Below, one piece after another: positions 7,499 to 15,577 of a stretch of DNA of 64,000 bases. How positions within the stretch are numbered: the first letter of the stretch is position 1; every line of letters begins with the position of its first letter. Made by a program: the position numbers and the translations under genes. The notes below the pieces were generated by a model that was given only the letters and a program-made list of their open reading frames with translations, had not been told where the DNA came from and made no database searches. Where the stretch lies: positions 1,550,001-1,614,000 of the forward strand of contig NZ_CP017715.1 of the NCBI RefSeq assembly GCF_001854125.1. Reading direction: 5' to 3'. The DNA is from Marinobacter salinus (GTDB lineage: Bacteria; Pseudomonadota; Gammaproteobacteria; Pseudomonadales; Oleiphilaceae).

Positions 7499-9637
7499 AT
7501 GAACGCTAAGGCACAGGCAATGGTTACAACAATTCCGATGCAGGAAGCCTCGATCGACATCTGGCACAGCAAATATCAGCTGAAGACCAAGACCGGCGAG
7601 CCCGTAGACAAGGACATCGACGCGACCTACGAACGTGTTGCCAAAGCCCTTGCTGAAGTGGAAAACAAATCCGTGCGCACCCAGCAGATGAAGAACTTCA
7701 TCTGGGCTCTGCAGAACGGCGCCATCCCCGCCGGCCGGATTACCTCCAACGCCGGTGCCGAAGCGCACAAGCCGGCTACCTCAACCATTAACTGTACCGT
7801 TTCCGGCACCGTTCAGGACTCCATGAACGACATCCTGGAAAAGAACCACGAAGCCGGCCTGACCCTCAAGGCAGGCTGTGGTATCGGCTATGAGTTCTCC
7901 ACCCTGCGCCCGAAAGGCGCGTATGTAGCCGGTGCCGGCGCCACCACCTCCGGCCCGCTGTCGTTCATGGATATCTTCGACCGCATGTGCTTCACCGTGT
8001 CTTCTGCCGGTGGCCGCCGCGGCGCCCAGATGGCCACCTTTGATGTGCACCACCCGGATGTAATCGACTTCATCCAGGCCAAGCGTGAAGACGGCCGCCT
8101 GCGCCAGTTCAACCTTTCCCTGCTGATCACCGAAGACTTCATCGAAGCCGTCCGCAATGACAGCGATTGGCACCTCTCCTTCCCGGTCACCGAGAAGGAA
8201 GTGGCAGACGAAGAGCTGGATCTGAGCGACGAAAGCCAATTCGTCTACCGTGATTTCCCGGTTCAGAAAGGCTATGTGATTAACGATGAAGGCAAGGTTG
8301 CCTGCCGCATCTATCGCACCCTGAAAGCCCAGTTCATCTGGGACACCATCATGACCAGCACCTACGACTACGCCGAGCCGGGTTTCATCCTGATCGACAA
8401 GGTCAACCAGATGAACAACAACTGGTTCTGCGAAGACATCCGCGCCACCAATCCCTGCGGCGAGCAGCCCCTGCCCCCGTATGGCAGCTGCCTGCTGGGC
8501 TCCGTGAACCTGACCAAGTTCGTGGACTACCCGTTCACTGACAAGGCCAGCTTCAATTACGAAAAGTACCGCAAGGTGGTGGGCATTTTCACCCGCATGC
8601 TGGACAACGTGGTTGAAATCAACGGCCTGCCGCTGGCCGAACAGCGCCACGAAATCACCTACAAGCGCCGCCACGGCATGGGCATCCTGGGCCTCGGCTC
8701 TACTCTCGCCATGCTCCGCATGCCTTACGGTTCCGACGAGTCCGTAGAGTTCACCGAAGAAGTGGTACGCGAGATGGCCGTTGAAGGCTGGCGCCAGTCC
8801 CTGGCCCTGGCCGAAGAAAAAGGCGTGGCGCCGATCATGGACGACGAGTTTGAAGTCACGCCGAAGATGCTGGGCAAAAACCCGCAACTCTCTGAAGACG
8901 GCTACAAGCTTGGCGACAAGATCAAAGGGCGTATCCTGCACGCCAAATACAGCCGCTACATGCAGCAGATCGCCAACGTGGAGCCGAAACTGGTGGAGGA
9001 ACTGGCCGAGAAAGGTGGGCGTTTCACGCACCACACCTCCATCGCGCCCACCGGCACCATCAGCCTGTCACTGGCCAACAACGCCAGTAACGGCATTGAG
9101 CCGAGCTTCTCGCACCACTACGCGCGCAACATCATCCGCGAAGGCCGTAAGACCAAGGAAAAAGTCGACGTCTTCTCCTTCGAGCTCCTGGCCTACCGCC
9201 ACCTGGTAAACCCGGGCGCCATGCCGTTCTCTGAAGAGGAAGACAAGAAGCTGCCCTCTTACTTCACCACATCGGACGATGTATCGCCGGCGCAGCACGT
9301 AGACATCCAGGCCGCTGCCCAGAAGTGGGTAGATTCCTCGATTTCAAAGACTGCGAACGTTCCGACAGACTTCGACTATCAGGCCTTCAAGGGCATCTAT
9401 CTCTACGCCTACGATAAAGGCCTGAAAGGCTGCACCACCTTCCGCTTTAATCCAGAAGCCTTCCAGGGCGTACTGGTCAAAGAGAAGGATCTGGAAAACA
9501 CGCTGTACGAGTTCACCCTGGACGACGGCAGCAAGGTAACCCTCAAGGGCAACGAACAGGTAGAGTACGACGGCGAAATCCACAACGCTGCCAACCTGTT
9601 TGACGCGCTTAAAGAAGGCACCTACGGAAAATATTGA
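7499..9637 (+). CDS. nrdJa: Adenosylcobalamin-dependent ribonucleotide reductase, catalytic subunit NrdJa
   Basis: Class II (B12-dependent, oxygen-indifferent) ribonucleotide reductase, which reduces ribonucleotides to deoxyribonucleotides for DNA synthesis. The ATG at 7499 is preferred: GAGGG lies just upstream, while the more distal TTG at 7460 has no clear site. This gives 712 residues. The N-terminal region has INCTVSGTVQDSM with the first redox cysteine, and the catalytic Asn-x-Cys-x-Glu triad is in NPCGEQPLPPYG (about residues 318-330). The C-terminal zinc-type Cys domain is missing because the enzyme is split: it is encoded by the next gene 27 bases downstream, the arrangement known as nrdJa/nrdJb in Pseudomonas. 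Confidence 0.93.
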   Translation: MNAKAQAMVTTIPMQEASIDIWHSKYQLKTKTGEPVDKDIDATYERVAKALAEVENKSVRTQQMKNFIWALQNGAIPAGRITSNAGAEAHKPATSTINCTVSGTVQDSMNDILEKNHEAGLTLKAGCGIGYEFSTLRPKGAYVAGAGATTSGPLSFMDIFDRMCFTVSSAGGRRGAQMATFDVHHPDVIDFIQAKREDGRLRQFNLSLLITEDFIEAVRNDSDWHLSFPVTEKEVADEELDLSDESQFVYRDFPVQKGYVINDEGKVACRIYRTLKAQFIWDTIMTSTYDYAEPGFILIDKVNQMNNNWFCEDIRATNPCGEQPLPPYGSCLLGSVNLTKFVDYPFTDKASFNYEKYRKVVGIFTRMLDNVVEINGLPLAEQRHEITYKRRHGMGILGLGSTLAMLRMPYGSDESVEFTEEVVREMAVEGWRQSLALAEEKGVAPIMDDEFEVTPKMLGKNPQLSEDGYKLGDKIKGRILHAKYSRYMQQIANVEPKLVEELAEKGGRFTHHTSIAPTGTISLSLANNASNGIEPSFSHHYARNIIREGRKTKEKVDVFSFELLAYRHLVNPGAMPFSEEEDKKLPSYFTTSDDVSPAQHVDIQAAAQKWVDSSISKTANVPTDFDYQAFKGIYLYAYDKGLKGCTTFRFNPEAFQGVLVKEKDLENTLYEFTLDDGSKVTLKGNEQVEYDGEIHNAANLFDALKEGTYGKY

Positions 9638-9664
9638 TCCGGGAACCGACACAGGACAACGAAC

Positions 9665-10360
9665 ATGACAGTTAAAATCAGCAACAAAATCGTCGGCTAC
9701 CGAGTCAAGAAAGCCGACCCTGAAGCAACCGAACACCAGGCACCGGTGAAGGCGGAAACCAAGCCCGTTCAGATGAACGAATACATCGAACGGCCGGACT
9801 TCCTCTTGGGCACCACTTACAAGATCAAGCCGCCGATCGCCGAGCACGCGATGTACATCACCATCAACGACATCCTGCTCAACGAAGGCACCGACCACGA
9901 GAGCCGGCAGCCGTACGAAGTGTTCATCAACTCCAAGTCGATGGAACACTTCCAGTGGGTTATCGCCCTCACCCGCGTTATCTCGGCGGTATTCCGCAAG
10001 GGTGGCGACGTAACCTTCCTGGTGGAAGAGCTGCGCAGCGTGTATGACCCCAACGGCGGCTACTTCAAGAAAGGCGGGGTGTTCATGCCTTCGCTAGTGG
10101 CTGAAATCGGTGCCGTCATCGAGAAGCACCTGAAGGCCATCGGCCTGCTGGAAAGCGAGGAAATGAGCGAAACTACCAAGCGCATCCTCGCCGAAAAACG
10201 CGCCGAATTCGAAGCCAGCCACACCACGGCCACGAACGACGAAAAGGCCACTGACTTCCCGCCGAACGCCACCATGTGCGGCAAATGCAGCACCAAGGCG
10301 GTGATTGTGATGGACGGTTGTGCGACCTGTCTCTCCTGCGGCGATAGCAAATGCGGTTGA
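9665..10360 (+). CDS. nrdJb: Class II ribonucleotide reductase, C-terminal subunit NrdJb
   Basis: The 231-residue second half of the split B12-dependent ribonucleotide reductase. The central TSCPD-like domain covers about residues 50-150 (EVFINSKSMEHFQW, GGVFMPSLVAEIG). The C terminus carries two CxxC pairs (MCGKCSTKA and TCLSCGDSKCG), which in this family form the thiol shuttle that re-reduces the active site via thioredoxin. It must act with NrdJa. It shares the operon with nrdJa and is followed by a terminator. Confidence 0.9.
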   Translation: MTVKISNKIVGYRVKKADPEATEHQAPVKAETKPVQMNEYIERPDFLLGTTYKIKPPIAEHAMYITINDILLNEGTDHESRQPYEVFINSKSMEHFQWVIALTRVISAVFRKGGDVTFLVEELRSVYDPNGGYFKKGGVFMPSLVAEIGAVIEKHLKAIGLLESEEMSETTKRILAEKRAEFEASHTTATNDEKATDFPPNATMCGKCSTKAVIVMDGCATCLSCGDSKCG

Positions 10361-10382
10361 GTTGATTGACCGGTGAGTGACG

Positions 10383-10420
10383 AAAAGGCCTGGAGCGAGA
10401 ACTTCGGGCCTTTTTGTTTT
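10383..10420 (+). terminator. Terminator of nrdJa-nrdJb
   Basis: AAAAGGCC at 10383 pairs with GGCCTTTT after an interrupted stem, followed by TGTTTT. Placed just after the nrdJb stop. Confidence 0.65.
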
Positions 10421-10479
10421 CGGAAGGTTAAAAAAAGCGGCGTCATACGACAGGTGTCGGAAAACTCCGGAGAGGGGAT

Positions 10480-10584
10480 GTGGATAAGCGAACAGACTCG
10501 GGTTGGAGATTTTGGACAGATGACGATTATTTCCGTGCGGGTTACCTCAGCTACATGGACTCCACATGGAAACGTCGTGAATAA
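10480..10584 (+). CDS. Possible 34-residue small protein before the ZIP gene
   Basis: A short frame starting with GTG directly after a strong GGAGAGGGG ribosome site. It ends in a TAA overlapping the GTG start of the ZIP gene, which would allow translational coupling. The product is rich in Trp, Tyr, Asp and Arg (GWRFWTDDDYFRAGYLSY near the middle) and has no hydrophobic helix. I do not recognise a family. The same ribosome site could instead serve an ATG at 10478 in another frame that runs into the ZIP N terminus, so this gene is uncertain. Confidence 0.35.
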   Translation: MDKRTDSGWRFWTDDDYFRAGYLSYMDSTWKRRE

Positions 10585-11178
10585 CCTGGCAATCCTTTTT
10601 GGGCTCACATTGACAGCCGGCCTGGTTATAGCATCGGTAAATTCAAATCACGACTGCTTGAGGCAGAATTCAGTCACAGCATCATGGCATTTGGTGGCGG
10701 TGCTCTACTGTCTGCTGTTGCGCTCGTATTAGTTCCTTATGGCATTGCCAAACTCGATCCGTTGATAGCGTCTACCTGCCTCCTGGTTGGCCGGCACATT
10801 TTCATGATGCTTGATATTTATCTTCTGAAACGCATGACGCCGGCCAGTCAACTCGTGGCGATGCTCCTTGATTTCATCCCTGAATCGATTGCGCCTGGAA
10901 CTGCATTTGCAATCGGAAGTACAGATGCGCTGTTGCTTGCGGTGCTAATCACATTACAAAACATTCCAGAGGGGTTTAACACATATCGCGAGTTGAATAG
11001 CTCTCATAATTTCGGCCGGAAGAAAATCATGACCATTTTCTTTTTGATAGCCTTTCTGGGCCCTGTTTCAGGAGCATCCAGTTACCACTGGCTACAAGAC
11101 CAAGCTATTGCCATTGCTGTTATTTTGCTTATAGCTTCTGGAGGCATTCTGTATTTCAAGATATCGCCCCAGGAGTAA
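10577..11178 (+). pseudogene. ZIP-family metal transporter, frameshifted
   Basis: Membrane transporter of the ZIP (zinc/iron permease) family broken by a reading-frame change. The N-terminal helix (NNLAILFGLTLTAGLVIAS) is in one frame from 10577. From about 10640 the protein continues in another frame with IGKFKSRLLEAEFSH and then FGGGALLSAVALVLVP, giving an uninterrupted 164-residue tail to 11178. The family motifs in the metal-binding helices remain: DFIPESIAPG and LQNIPEGFNTYREL. Related proteins carry a few more residues at the junction, so a small deletion is likely. A translated product from the internal ATG at 10684 would lack the first helix. Confidence 0.6.
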
Positions 11179-11315
11179 AACTCGCAAAACATTGGGCGCC
11201 CCCGATGGGGGTGGTGCTGGAGTTCGTGCTTGGCATGCTTGTTAAGCCTGATTTTACTATTCTTTTTTCGATACCAACTTGCTCAAACCCCGTAATACAC
11301 TGCCGGAGGAACACC

Positions 11316-11969
11316 ATGAGAGAGAAAATCATCAACGAAACGCCCGAAATTTGGGGTGAAGAATATTCAACAAAAAGCGCTGCGGTCGAGCGTGACTATG
11401 ACAAGTTCGCCAAGACAGGTGCGTACGACGAGACTTTTACTGAGTGGAATTATGTTGGTCCGGAAACCGCTGCAGCCATTGTGAGGAACTATGTGCCACT
11501 GTCGAGCACCATCATGGATGCCGCTTGTGGCTCTGGCCTCACAGGAACAGCCCTTAGGAATCTTGGGTATAAAGACATTCATGGTATGGACATCTCCCGC
11601 AGCCTGCTCAAGCTTGCGGAGAAGACCGGCGCCTACTCCTCGCTCCGCAGGGTAGATATGCAGGTAATACCCCTTCCAATAAATGACGACACCTATGATG
11701 CTGTAAATTTCATTGGTGCGCTTACCTACTTTGAGACCAATGAGGTACTTAAAGAGTTGTGCCGTATTGTAAGAGCAAAGGGCCACGTCATCTTCTCGCA
11801 GCGCGATGACATCATGCGTAAACACGACTACGAGGAGCAACTCCGCGAGCTTGAAAAGATAGGGCTTTGGAAACGTATCTTTGGCACAGAGCCTATGCCA
11901 TACCTGCCGAATCACCCGGAGTATGGCACGAAGATCAAGGTACAGTATTTTGTCTATGAGGTTCTGTAG
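11316..11969 (+). CDS. Class I SAM-dependent methyltransferase
   Basis: A 217-residue Rossmann-fold methyltransferase resembling the METTL27/Williams-Beuren type. The glycine motif MDAACGSGLTGTAL (about residues 68-81) binds S-adenosylmethionine, the acidic GMDIS follows, and YDAVNFIGALTYF is motif IV-like. The ATG at 11316 is chosen for its GGAGGA ribosome site five bases upstream. It stands alone in the accessory zone. The substrate (small molecule or protein) is unknown. Confidence 0.78.
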   Translation: MREKIINETPEIWGEEYSTKSAAVERDYDKFAKTGAYDETFTEWNYVGPETAAAIVRNYVPLSSTIMDAACGSGLTGTALRNLGYKDIHGMDISRSLLKLAEKTGAYSSLRRVDMQVIPLPINDDTYDAVNFIGALTYFETNEVLKELCRIVRAKGHVIFSQRDDIMRKHDYEEQLRELEKIGLWKRIFGTEPMPYLPNHPEYGTKIKVQYFVYEVL

Positions 11970-11978
11970 ACACCAGCT

Positions 11979-12045
11979 GGTAGCCTGGGCTGCGGTCAAA
12001 AAGGAATATCATAAGGAGGGCAACAAGTGGGTGAAGAGTAAAACC
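11979..12045 (+). pseudogene. Truncated ChaB C-terminal fragment
   Basis: Encodes VAWAAVKKEYHKEGNKWVK, nearly identical to the end of the intact ChaB-type gene at 14574-14810; the DNA also matches closely. No start or N-terminal part is present. The frame continues without a stop into the glutathione transferase gene. It marks a degenerate duplication (see findings). Confidence 0.75.
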
Positions 12046-12123
12046 GGAGGCGACGGCGAGCGAACAACCTGCTCTTTCGCGCTTCCGCCTTTAACACTGG
12101 CGCATCATAGCAAAGGAAACTGC

Positions 12124-12774
12124 ATGAAAATCTACGGCGATACCAAATCAGGCAATTGCTACAAAGTTGAGCTCGTCTGCAACCTGCTGAACATTGACCA
12201 TGAATGGATTGATGTCGACATCCTCGCCGGCGGCACAAAGTCTGATGAATTTCTGAAAAAGAACCCAAATGGCAAAATACCTCTGCTTGAGCTGGATAGC
12301 GGCGAAACGCTTTCAGAGTCCAACGCCATCCTGAACTACCTTGCATCGGGGTCTGATCTGTACCCTCATGGCGGCTTGGCCCAGGCTCACGTTCTGCAAT
12401 GGCAATTTTTCGAGCAATACAGTCATGAGCCGTTTATCGCTGTCGCACGATTTATCAACAAGTACCTGGGGTTGCCGGCGGAGAAAGCTGATGAATATGC
12501 CGCCAAGCAAACGGGTGGGCATAAGGCGTTGCAGGTGATGGAGCAGCAGCTTACACGAACGCCATTTTTGACTGGCGAGAATTTCACCACTGCAGACATC
12601 TCACTCTATGCTTACACCCACGTCGCTGATGAGGGTGGCTTCGATCTGGAGGCCTATCCCGCGGTTCGGGCATGGCTGGATCGCGTTGCCGCACTGCCGA
12701 ATTTCCGAAAGCCTCAAAATGAGCTAGAGAGAACAAACATGACAGCCTACGTATGTAGATTCAAAAACCTATGA
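12124..12774 (+). CDS. Glutathione S-transferase family protein
   Basis: A 216-residue cytosolic GST. The N-terminal thioredoxin-like domain (residues 1-78) has SGNCYKVELVCNLL and the glutathione-binding SESNAILNYLA. The all-helical C-terminal domain has the capping motif FLTGENFTTADISLYAYTHV. The start ATG at 12124 begins the canonical MKIYGD sequence, although the frame is open further upstream through the ChaB fragment. The C terminus after LPNF is unusual (RKPQNELERTNMT...): the partial second copy at 15156-15330 ends with a short tail instead, so the end of this copy may have been replaced. It overlaps the CPBP protease gene by four bases (ATGA). Confidence 0.85.
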   Translation: MKIYGDTKSGNCYKVELVCNLLNIDHEWIDVDILAGGTKSDEFLKKNPNGKIPLLELDSGETLSESNAILNYLASGSDLYPHGGLAQAHVLQWQFFEQYSHEPFIAVARFINKYLGLPAEKADEYAAKQTGGHKALQVMEQQLTRTPFLTGENFTTADISLYAYTHVADEGGFDLEAYPAVRAWLDRVAALPNFRKPQNELERTNMTAYVCRFKNL

Positions 12775-13310
12775 TTCCAGAAAAGCCTGCAAAGTACCTC
12801 GGCAACAACCTCGGCCAGAGTTTTCTGGCCTCCCCTTTTCAGGCCCCGTTGAAGGCCTGGACACTGGTGCCAGTGTTCGTAATTATAGCGATATCCGTAG
12901 GTTTCGGCGCCGGTTTATTTCAATTCGGGTGGCTGGATTCGCCAATCACTCCCGTGCTACCCATCGTATTGTTTGTGTTCCCGTCGCTGCTCGAAGAAGC
13001 TTTTTTCAGGGGCGTACTGATACCGCGAAACATATTGGCGTCCGGGCACGTAAAGGCTGCCCGGAGTGTGGCAATTAGTACACTGGTATTCATTGTGTGG
13101 CATCCGTTCAATGCTCTGGCGTTTAACTCCACGGCTATTTCTCTTTTCCTGAATCCGTGGTTTCTGGTTATCGTGTGCGCTATGGGGATTACCTGTGGCT
13201 ACGCTTATGTTCTTTCCCGGTCTATCTGGGTTCCAGTGATCATTCACTGGGCGGCGGTAACGGTTTGGGTGCTTTTTCTTGGCGGCAGAAATCTTGTGCT
13301 GGAGTTGTAA
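12771..13310 (+). CDS. CPBP-family intramembrane metalloprotease
   Basis: A 179-residue multi-pass membrane protein of the CAAX-protease/bacteriocin-processing (Abi) family. Conserved motif 1 EExxxR is present as LLEEAFFRG (Glu75, Glu76, Arg80), motif 2 as FIVWHPFN (His111) and motif 3 as VPVIIHW (His159); together they form the metal site. Prokaryotic members have varied roles including peptide processing and immunity. Here it is co-transcribed with the GST gene by ATGA overlap. The substrate is unknown. Confidence 0.8.
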   Translation: MIPEKPAKYLGNNLGQSFLASPFQAPLKAWTLVPVFVIIAISVGFGAGLFQFGWLDSPITPVLPIVLFVFPSLLEEAFFRGVLIPRNILASGHVKAARSVAISTLVFIVWHPFNALAFNSTAISLFLNPWFLVIVCAMGITCGYAYVLSRSIWVPVIIHWAAVTVWVLFLGGRNLVLEL

Positions 13311-13314
13311 CCTT

Positions 13315-13358
13315 TTGCCCTGCCCCGGCGCTAACAGCTGCTAGCATGTTACTGACAG
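13315..13358 (+). repeat. Direct repeat R1, copy A
   Basis: Shares a near-identical core (GGCGCTAACAGCTGCTAGC followed by TNACTGAC) with copy B at 14511-14553. The two copies flank the AT-rich gene at 13433-14314. Confidence 0.65.
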
Positions 13359-13381
13359 AAGCGTTTAGTGCATGATGCATG

Positions 13382-13422
13382 GGTCAGGTCTTGCCCCCTG
13401 CGCGAAAAGACAAGACCTGGCC
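13382..13422. repeat. Hairpin-forming dispersed-repeat-like element (R3)
   Basis: GGTCAGGTCTTG (13382-13393) and CAAGACCTGGCC (13411-13422) pair at 11 of 12 positions. The GGGTCAGGTC word recurs at 14413. It resembles REP-type intergenic palindromes and could also terminate transcription between the CPBP gene (+) and the orphan gene (-). Confidence 0.5.
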
Positions 13423-13432
13423 ACAATATTTC

Positions 13433-14314
13433 CTACTCGCCGTTGGGGTATATGGTGTATTCCGAATAGTAAGGGTATTTTAAGTATACTTTATAGCCAT
13501 CTACCTCGGTAGGATGTCTGAGCGAATCAATTAAGCTGGTTTTTTTATTGGTGGCGAGACTTTCTTTCTCGAGTTTTCCTACTAGTAATTCCAGCATCTT
13601 ATCTTCATCGTAATCGTCAAATATTGTTGTTCCGGAAAAACCTTTAAAGGCGGTGCTTAATTTTAGATTGGCTGAAACTCTGTTCTTTTTTGTTGTTGTA
13701 GAGAGTACTTTGCCTGGAACTTTTTCTTCTGCTATTTTGTAAATTAATTTGTTTGCCGTGCTGAGTGAAATGGTTGTTGTTCCAACGCGGTTATATTTGT
13801 TGCTTCCGGGCGTAGCCACCATCACTGACAAATACGAATCGTTTTTGCTTATTATTATGCCTGATATCTTTTCATCACTATAGGTGGGTATTTTATTGAA
13901 CTGTTCATTTATTAGGTTTGCGAATATGTGATACTTTTCGTTTGTATCTAACTCGGAGTTTTCTATAAATCGAGTCATGTTAATGGCAACCATGGCATCT
14001 TTGTCCCCTCCTGAATGTAATCCAGAAGATGTGCGACTTGGTACGCCAAACCGGAAGCTTATATACTCATCATCTTTGTAAAAAAAATCAGACATTCCCC
14101 ATTTTTGATTTCCATAACCGAGTTTTGGGAATTTACTTTCAAACTCATCGTCAGTCATTTCGCTTTTATTTAGATATTTCCATCCCTTCTCTTTGAGTTT
14201 CTCATAGACTGTTTGAGGTGAGTCGTCGCTCATAACATTTTCAATTAATGTGAAGCTTTTGGCATTCAGCATGGCGGGGAACAAAAGAATTAATATGGCT
14301 AGTAAATACTTCAC
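13433..14314 (-). CDS. AT-rich exported protein of unknown function
   Basis: A 293-residue protein with a clear signal peptide (LLAILILLFPAMLNAKS, cleavage about residue 19). It starts at GTG with GGAG upstream. The mature part is rich in Lys, Ser, Asn and Tyr, has no further membrane helix and no cysteine, and shows no motif I recognise. Codon use is strongly AT-biased (AAA, AAT, ATT, GAT) against GC-rich neighbours, a sign of recent transfer. It lies between two direct repeats (R1) on the strand opposite to its neighbours. No function can be assigned. Confidence 0.75.
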   Translation of the reverse strand: MKYLLAILILLFPAMLNAKSFTLIENVMSDDSPQTVYEKLKEKGWKYLNKSEMTDDEFESKFPKLGYGNQKWGMSDFFYKDDEYISFRFGVPSRTSSGLHSGGDKDAMVAINMTRFIENSELDTNEKYHIFANLINEQFNKIPTYSDEKISGIIISKNDSYLSVMVATPGSNKYNRVGTTTISLSTANKLIYKIAEEKVPGKVLSTTTKKNRVSANLKLSTAFKGFSGTTIFDDYDEDKMLELLVGKLEKESLATNKKTSLIDSLRHPTEVDGYKVYLKYPYYSEYTIYPNGE

Positions 14315-14398
14315 TTTTGGAGCTCCGTTTTTAATCTCATTGGTTATGAGAGGCTGGCTGTAGTGATCAATGACATTTGGTCACATTGAAAGAGGAAA

Positions 14399-14440
14399 AT
14401 CGGGGACGTTCGGGGTCAGGTCCTCCATTTTCCAGAGGAG
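14399..14440 (+). repeat. R3-like repeat word
   Basis: GGGGACGTTCGGGGTCAGGTCC contains the GGGGTCAGGTC word also found at 13381. It resembles the short sequences found scattered near REP-type elements. No transposase is present. Confidence 0.35.
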
Positions 14441-14510
14441 GATTGAGAACCGGATTTTGCCCTGTGCCTTTGAGTATAATTCGAAAGATTCACTCTTTCT
14501 ATTCATTATG

Positions 14511-14553
14511 TCCTGCCCCCGCGCCAACAGCTGCTAGCCTATCACTGACGGCA
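14511..14553 (+). repeat. Direct repeat R1, copy B
   Basis: TCCTGCCCCCGCGCCAACAG onward matches copy A (13315-13358) with a few changes. It lies directly upstream of the chaB-type gene. Confidence 0.65.
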
Positions 14554-14573
14554 TCGTATAGAGGACGAGACCA

Positions 14574-14810
14574 ATGCCATACCGTAACAATTCCGAATTA
14601 CCAGACAGTGTACGCAACAATTTGCCCGCGCATGCCCAAGAGATTTATCGCAAAGCGTTCAATTCCGCCTGGGATGAATACAGCGATCCTGAAGATCGTC
14701 GTGGCGACTCAGGCCGGGAAGAAACCGCCCATAAGGTGGCCTGGGCGGCGGTCAAAAAGGAATATCACAAGGAAGGTGAAAAGTGGGTGAAGGATAAAAC
14801 TGACAAATAA
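14574..14810 (+). CDS. chaB: ChaB-family protein
   Basis: A small cytoplasmic protein (78 residues) of the ChaB family, named for the E. coli cation-transport regulator next to ChaA. It has the typical N terminus with LPDSVRNNLPAHAQEIYRKAFNSA split around residue 16, and the C-terminal AWAAVKKEYHKEGEKWVK. Ribosome site GAGGACGAG upstream. No ChaA antiporter is adjacent. A truncated copy of its C terminus lies at 11979. The regulator role is by name only. Confidence 0.82.
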   Translation: MPYRNNSELPDSVRNNLPAHAQEIYRKAFNSAWDEYSDPEDRRGDSGREETAHKVAWAAVKKEYHKEGEKWVKDKTDK

Positions 14811-14815
14811 AGCGG

Positions 14816-14908
14816 GAGTGGCTGACAGCATTAATCGCCTCTCCAGAAAAACAGCTCTTCGTAGCCATTTCCAATGCTGAGGTGATTGGATGGGCCGCCG
14901 AAGATTAG
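14816..14908 (+). pseudogene. GNAT acetyltransferase remnant
   Basis: An open frame right after chaB encodes EWLTALIASPEKQLF then VAISNAEVIGWAAE and stops. This is the beta-strand pattern of the acetyl-CoA-binding start of GNAT acetyltransferases (LFVAxxxxxVIGW). There is no start codon and no motif A, so only about 30 residues survive. Confidence 0.5.
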
Positions 14909-15045
14909 TCACGTTCGATAGGACTCTCACGGATAGTGGTTCGGTCCAATGTGGATCGTTCGGAGTCCCATGGATTCTATCCATCAGTCGGTTTTGATCG
15001 GACTAAAACGACCCATGTCTATGTGAAAGATCTCAAGGAGTCCTT

Positions 15046-15381
15046 ATGAGCCTGAAGGAACACTTCGAATTAATGGCCGCATACAATCAGTGGATGAATG
15101 AAAAGGTCTACGATGCTGCAGGGGCCCGTTTCCCTCTACGAACACCAGCGCAACATGGCAAAATACCTCTGCTTGAGCTGGATAGCGGCGAAACGCTTTC
15201 AGAGTCCAACGCCATTCTATACTACCTTGCATCGGGGTCTGATCTGTACCCTCATGGCGGCCTGGCCCCCGGTTCGGGCATGGCTGGATCGCGTTGCGGC
15301 ACTGCCGAATTTCAAGCGTATGGTCTAACACAAAAACCGGGACCGATCTATTTTTCTGCGGGCCTGGCAGCGCCCCCATGA
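15046..15381 (+). pseudogene. Chimeric remnant: DinB-like start fused to GST fragments
   Basis: A 111-codon frame built from unrelated pieces. Residues 1-27 (SLKEHFELMAAYNQWMNEKV) match the start of DinB/YfiT-family proteins and have an AAGGAG ribosome site. From about 15156 the DNA is nearly identical to the GST gene (12270-12374; GKIPLLELDSGETLSESNAI). It then jumps over about 285 bases to the GST 3' region (matching 12660-12705), with a frame change, and ends in repeat sequence. No functional protein is expected. Confidence 0.75.
15332..15358 (+). repeat. Dispersed repeat R2 copy
   Basis: AAAAACCGGGACCGATCTAT plus TTTTC, one of at least six copies with the pattern ACCGGGACAGATTTATTTTT in gene borders of this window. 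Confidence 0.55.
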
Positions 15382-15577
15382 GTGAAAGGAGTCGAAAAAT
15401 CTGACACTACCGCTGCCAATAAGACCGGTTACGGCAATTTGCCGGCTCACCTTACGAGGACGAAGCTGTTGAAAGCACAGCGACACGAGAGGATTATGGA
15501 ATTTAAACCACGCTCTGTCGTCCGACACTAAACCAGCGACAGGGCTTTCGATCCTCTGCAAAAGAAGGAGAGAGACG

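Noticed and set aside
7781..9034. 417-codon open frame on the - strand
   Set aside because: Antisense shadow of nrdJa; no start signal or family resemblance.
14377..14790. 137-codon frame overlapping chaB
   Set aside because: It runs through repeat sequence (R3 and R1 copy B) and then chaB in the wrong frame; similar short frames over R1 copy A simply reflect the repeat.
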